Shown here piece after piece: positions 61,976 to 64,000 of a stretch of 64,000 nt of DNA. The notes under the pieces were generated by a model. That model was not told the origin of the DNA and did not search any database. It worked only from the letters and a program-made list of their open reading frames with translations. Origin of the DNA: Pseudoselenomonas ruminis (GTDB taxonomy: Bacteria > Bacillota > Negativicutes > Selenomonadales > Selenomonadaceae); the NCBI RefSeq assembly GCF_008271295.1, contig NZ_VTOY01000011.1, positions 1-64,000 of the forward strand, read 5' to 3'. Position 1 is the first letter of the stretch; each line of letters begins with the position of its first letter. The position numbers and the translations under genes were made by a program.

Positions 61976-64000
61976 TTACTTCATACGTTTTATCGTGAAG
62001 CGGCCGGTGCCGACTTCTTTACGATGGCAATGTGGGCATTCGTTTTCGATAATGCCGGTGTAGCCACAGACCGGGTCACGGTCAACCGGATGGTTGATGG
62101 AGAAGTAACCCATATCGGCGTCGTGCATCGCACGGACTACATTCTCGAATGCTTTGACGTTTTTGGTCGGGTCGCCATCCATCTCGATGTAGGCAATGTG
62201 ACCAGCATTTTCAAGGGCGTGGTACGGTGCCTCAATGCGGATTTTATCGATGGCTTTTATCGGATAGTATACCGGGACATGACTGGAGTTCGTCATGTAG
62301 TCGCGGTCCGTAACGCCCTCGATGACGCCGTATTTCTTGCGGTTGCTGCGCTGGAACTGGCCTGCCGTTGATTCTGCCGGCGTGCCGAACGTCGACCAAT
62401 TCATGTGCTCATCTTCCGTATATTTATCGGTTGCCGCCCGCAGGTGCCCGACAATCTTAAGGCCCAGTTCCTGCGCCTCAGCACTTTCGCCGTGATGCTT
62501 GCCCGTAAGTGCTTTCAGGCACTCCGCCAGGCCGCAGAAACCAATGGAATAGGACGCATGCTTAAGAACATCCTTGATGCTGTCATCATTGGACAATTTG
62601 TCGCTGTCCATCCATACGCCCTGCCCCATGAGGAACGGGTAGTTATAGACGTGTTTCTGCTCGATGACATGCAGGCGCTCCAGCAGATAATCATGACTGA
62701 TCTGGATATATTTGTCAAACAGCTGCCAGAATTTGTCCATATCGCCTTTAGACTCCAGCGCCAGTTTCGGCAGGTTGATCGTCGTAAAAGCAAAATTGCC
62801 GCGACTGCCGGACTCCTCCGGGCCATTGATGTTGCTCATAACGCGGGTGCGGCACCCCATCGTTGCCACGACACTGTTGTAATCCCCCGGTTTGTAATAC
62901 TGGAGATTGTACGGCGCATCGATGTTGACGAAGTTCGGGAACAGGCGCTTCGCGCTCGTCTTGCAGGCCTGCAGGAACAGGTCATAGTTCGGGTCTTCCG
63001 GATTGTAGTTGACACCCGCCTTGAGCTGGAATACCGAAATCGGGAATATCGGCGTCTCGCCGTTGCCAAGTCCCGACCAGATGGCATTTAACACTTCGCG
63101 GACAGCCAGACGGCCTTCGGGCGACGTATCCATACCATAGTTGATGGAGCTGAACGGAACCTGAGCACCGGCACGGCTGTGCAGGGTATTGAAGTTGTGA
63201 ATGAGCGCCTCCATGGCCTGATGCGTCTCTTCGACAACATCCTCACAGGCCAGCTGGTAGATTACCGTCACGATTCGCTCAAGGTCAGTAAGTTCCTGAT
63301 GATAGACATCCGTCAACAGGCTTGCCACAGCCTTCTTGACAGCGTCAATCGAACGCTGTGCGCCTTCATCTTCCATGCTTTCCGTATAGCGGCAGGAATC
63401 AAAATCCATAACCTTTTTGAATTCCTGTTTGAACTCGTCCTCACTGCCGACAGACTGCGCCAACTGATACCGCAGAGCCTTGTAAGCCTCATCGATAACG
63501 GCTTTGCGGAAGGATTTGCGGATACCCTCTGCCATAGCATAATCAAACGCATTGATCGACTGGCCGCCGAACATGTCATTCTGATTGCTCTGAATCGCGA
63601 TGCAGGCCAGGCTTGCATAGGCGCGGATGGAGTTCGGCTCGCGCAGGAAGCCGTGCCCCGTCGAGAAACCGCCATGGAATAACTTCAACAGGTCAATCTG
63701 GCAGCAGTTAAAGGTGATGAGCGAAAAATCTTTGTCATGGATATGAATCCAGTTCTCTTTATCGGCCTCACGGAATTCATCGGTCAGCACATAGTTGTCA
63801 ACAAAGTGCTTCGAACCTTCGGCACCGAGTTTGAGCATAATTCCCATCGACGCATCGGTATTAATATTCGCATTATCGCGTTTGAGATCAACATCGACCG
63901 AATCCGCAAAGAAAATATCCCGATAGGAATTCATCAGATGCTTCTGAGCCGCGCGGCGCTCCGCGTGTTTCTGCCGATAGGTGATATATTTTTTCGCCAC
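61976..64000 (-). CDS. nrdD: Anaerobic ribonucleoside-triphosphate reductase (partial at right edge)
   Basis: Class III ribonucleotide reductase, needed for oxygen-free DNA precursor synthesis. 674 codons lie in the window. The frame continues past the edge, where an ATP-cone normally precedes; the first visible codon is a Val (GTG) inside AKKYITYRQKHAERR, not a credible start. Seen: FNCCQIDLLKLFHGG, the FSSINYGMDTSPEGR region, and the C-terminal zinc-like DPVCGYTGIIENECPHCHRK. After this the protein stops at VGTGRFTIKRMK, and the usual RxxGY glycyl-radical block is not seen. No nrdG follows; a strong terminator does. Confidence 0.85.
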   Translation of the reverse strand: MAKKYITYRQKHAERRAAQKHLMNSYRDIFFADSVDVDLKRDNANINTDASMGIMLKLGAEGSKHFVDNYVLTDEFREADKENWIHIHDKDFSLITFNCCQIDLLKLFHGGFSTGHGFLREPNSIRAYASLACIAIQSNQNDMFGGQSINAFDYAMAEGIRKSFRKAVIDEAYKALRYQLAQSVGSEDEFKQEFKKVMDFDSCRYTESMEDEGAQRSIDAVKKAVASLLTDVYHQELTDLERIVTVIYQLACEDVVEETHQAMEALIHNFNTLHSRAGAQVPFSSINYGMDTSPEGRLAVREVLNAIWSGLGNGETPIFPISVFQLKAGVNYNPEDPNYDLFLQACKTSAKRLFPNFVNIDAPYNLQYYKPGDYNSVVATMGCRTRVMSNINGPEESGSRGNFAFTTINLPKLALESKGDMDKFWQLFDKYIQISHDYLLERLHVIEQKHVYNYPFLMGQGVWMDSDKLSNDDSIKDVLKHASYSIGFCGLAECLKALTGKHHGESAEAQELGLKIVGHLRAATDKYTEDEHMNWSTFGTPAESTAGQFQRSNRKKYGVIEGVTDRDYMTNSSHVPVYYPIKAIDKIRIEAPYHALENAGHIAYIEMDGDPTKNVKAFENVVRAMHDADMGYFSINHPVDRDPVCGYTGIIENECPHCHRKEVGTGRFTIKRMK

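Overview
The window looks like chromosomal DNA from an anaerobic Negativicute of the Selenomonas group (inference). The reasons are a eukaryotic-type hexokinase, a mannose-family PTS under a LevR-type sigma-54 activator, an anaerobic ribonucleotide reductase, LPS-era Gram-negative style exported proteins beside Firmicute-like gene order (secG-esterase-rnr-smpB), and moderate G+C. No rRNA, phage or complete insertion sequence is present. Two tRNA-Thr genes are present.

Layout. 1-2.3 kb: an outward-facing strong promoter at the left edge, type II NADH dehydrogenase, and the first copy of a large palindromic non-coding repeat. 2.3-7 kb: rpoN, hexokinase and an Uup-type ABC-F ATPase on one strand. 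7-12.7 kb: CBS/CorC-type membrane protein, DEAD-box helicase, topoisomerase III and a DUF1232 protein in a tight run. 12.8-15.3 kb: a lipoprotein and a divergent diaminopimelate decarboxylase. 15.3-27.8 kb: a myo-inositol catabolic region (iolE, iolG, AraC regulator, kinase, GPH symporter, iolD, iolB, iolC, iolJ, iron alcohol dehydrogenase, DeoR regulator). No iolA is present, and the alcohol dehydrogenase occupies its place. 27.8-32.9 kb: three tandem membrane diguanylate cyclases. 32.9-39.8 kb: pfkA, then a mannose-type PTS operon with a near-perfect sigma-54 promoter, upstream activator-site repeats and the LevR-like activator. 40-43.5 kb: exported protein, CopA with a fused CopZ-like tail that has its own internal start, and CsoR with its operators. 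43.5-44.3 kb: second copy of the palindromic repeat, carrying a nested MITE-like insert. 44.3-51.5 kb: HD-GYP protein with a degenerate receiver, VWA + MoxR + LPP20/TPR operon, tRNA-Thr pair, unknown exported protein, and a CheB with a degenerate receiver. 51.5-59 kb: amino-acid permease, smpB, rnr, esterase, secG, pyk. 59-64 kb: FliD-like protein, PilZ protein, a small A+T-richer island with a broken toxin-like gene and an intact membrane-protein partner, and nrdD running off the right edge.

How it fits together. RpoN and the LevR-type activator jointly explain control of the sugar PTS. Hexokinase, pfkA and pyk are nearby glycolytic genes. Inositol breakdown feeds DHAP into glycolysis and yields malonate semialdehyde. 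Three cyclases, one HD-GYP protein and one PilZ effector give a concentration of cyclic-di-GMP genes, with CheB and the FliD-like protein pointing to motility. The most unusual structures are the two large palindromic repeats, the internal-start CopZ, the NrdD C-terminus without a recognisable glycyl-radical motif, and the truncated toxin/immunity-like pair.
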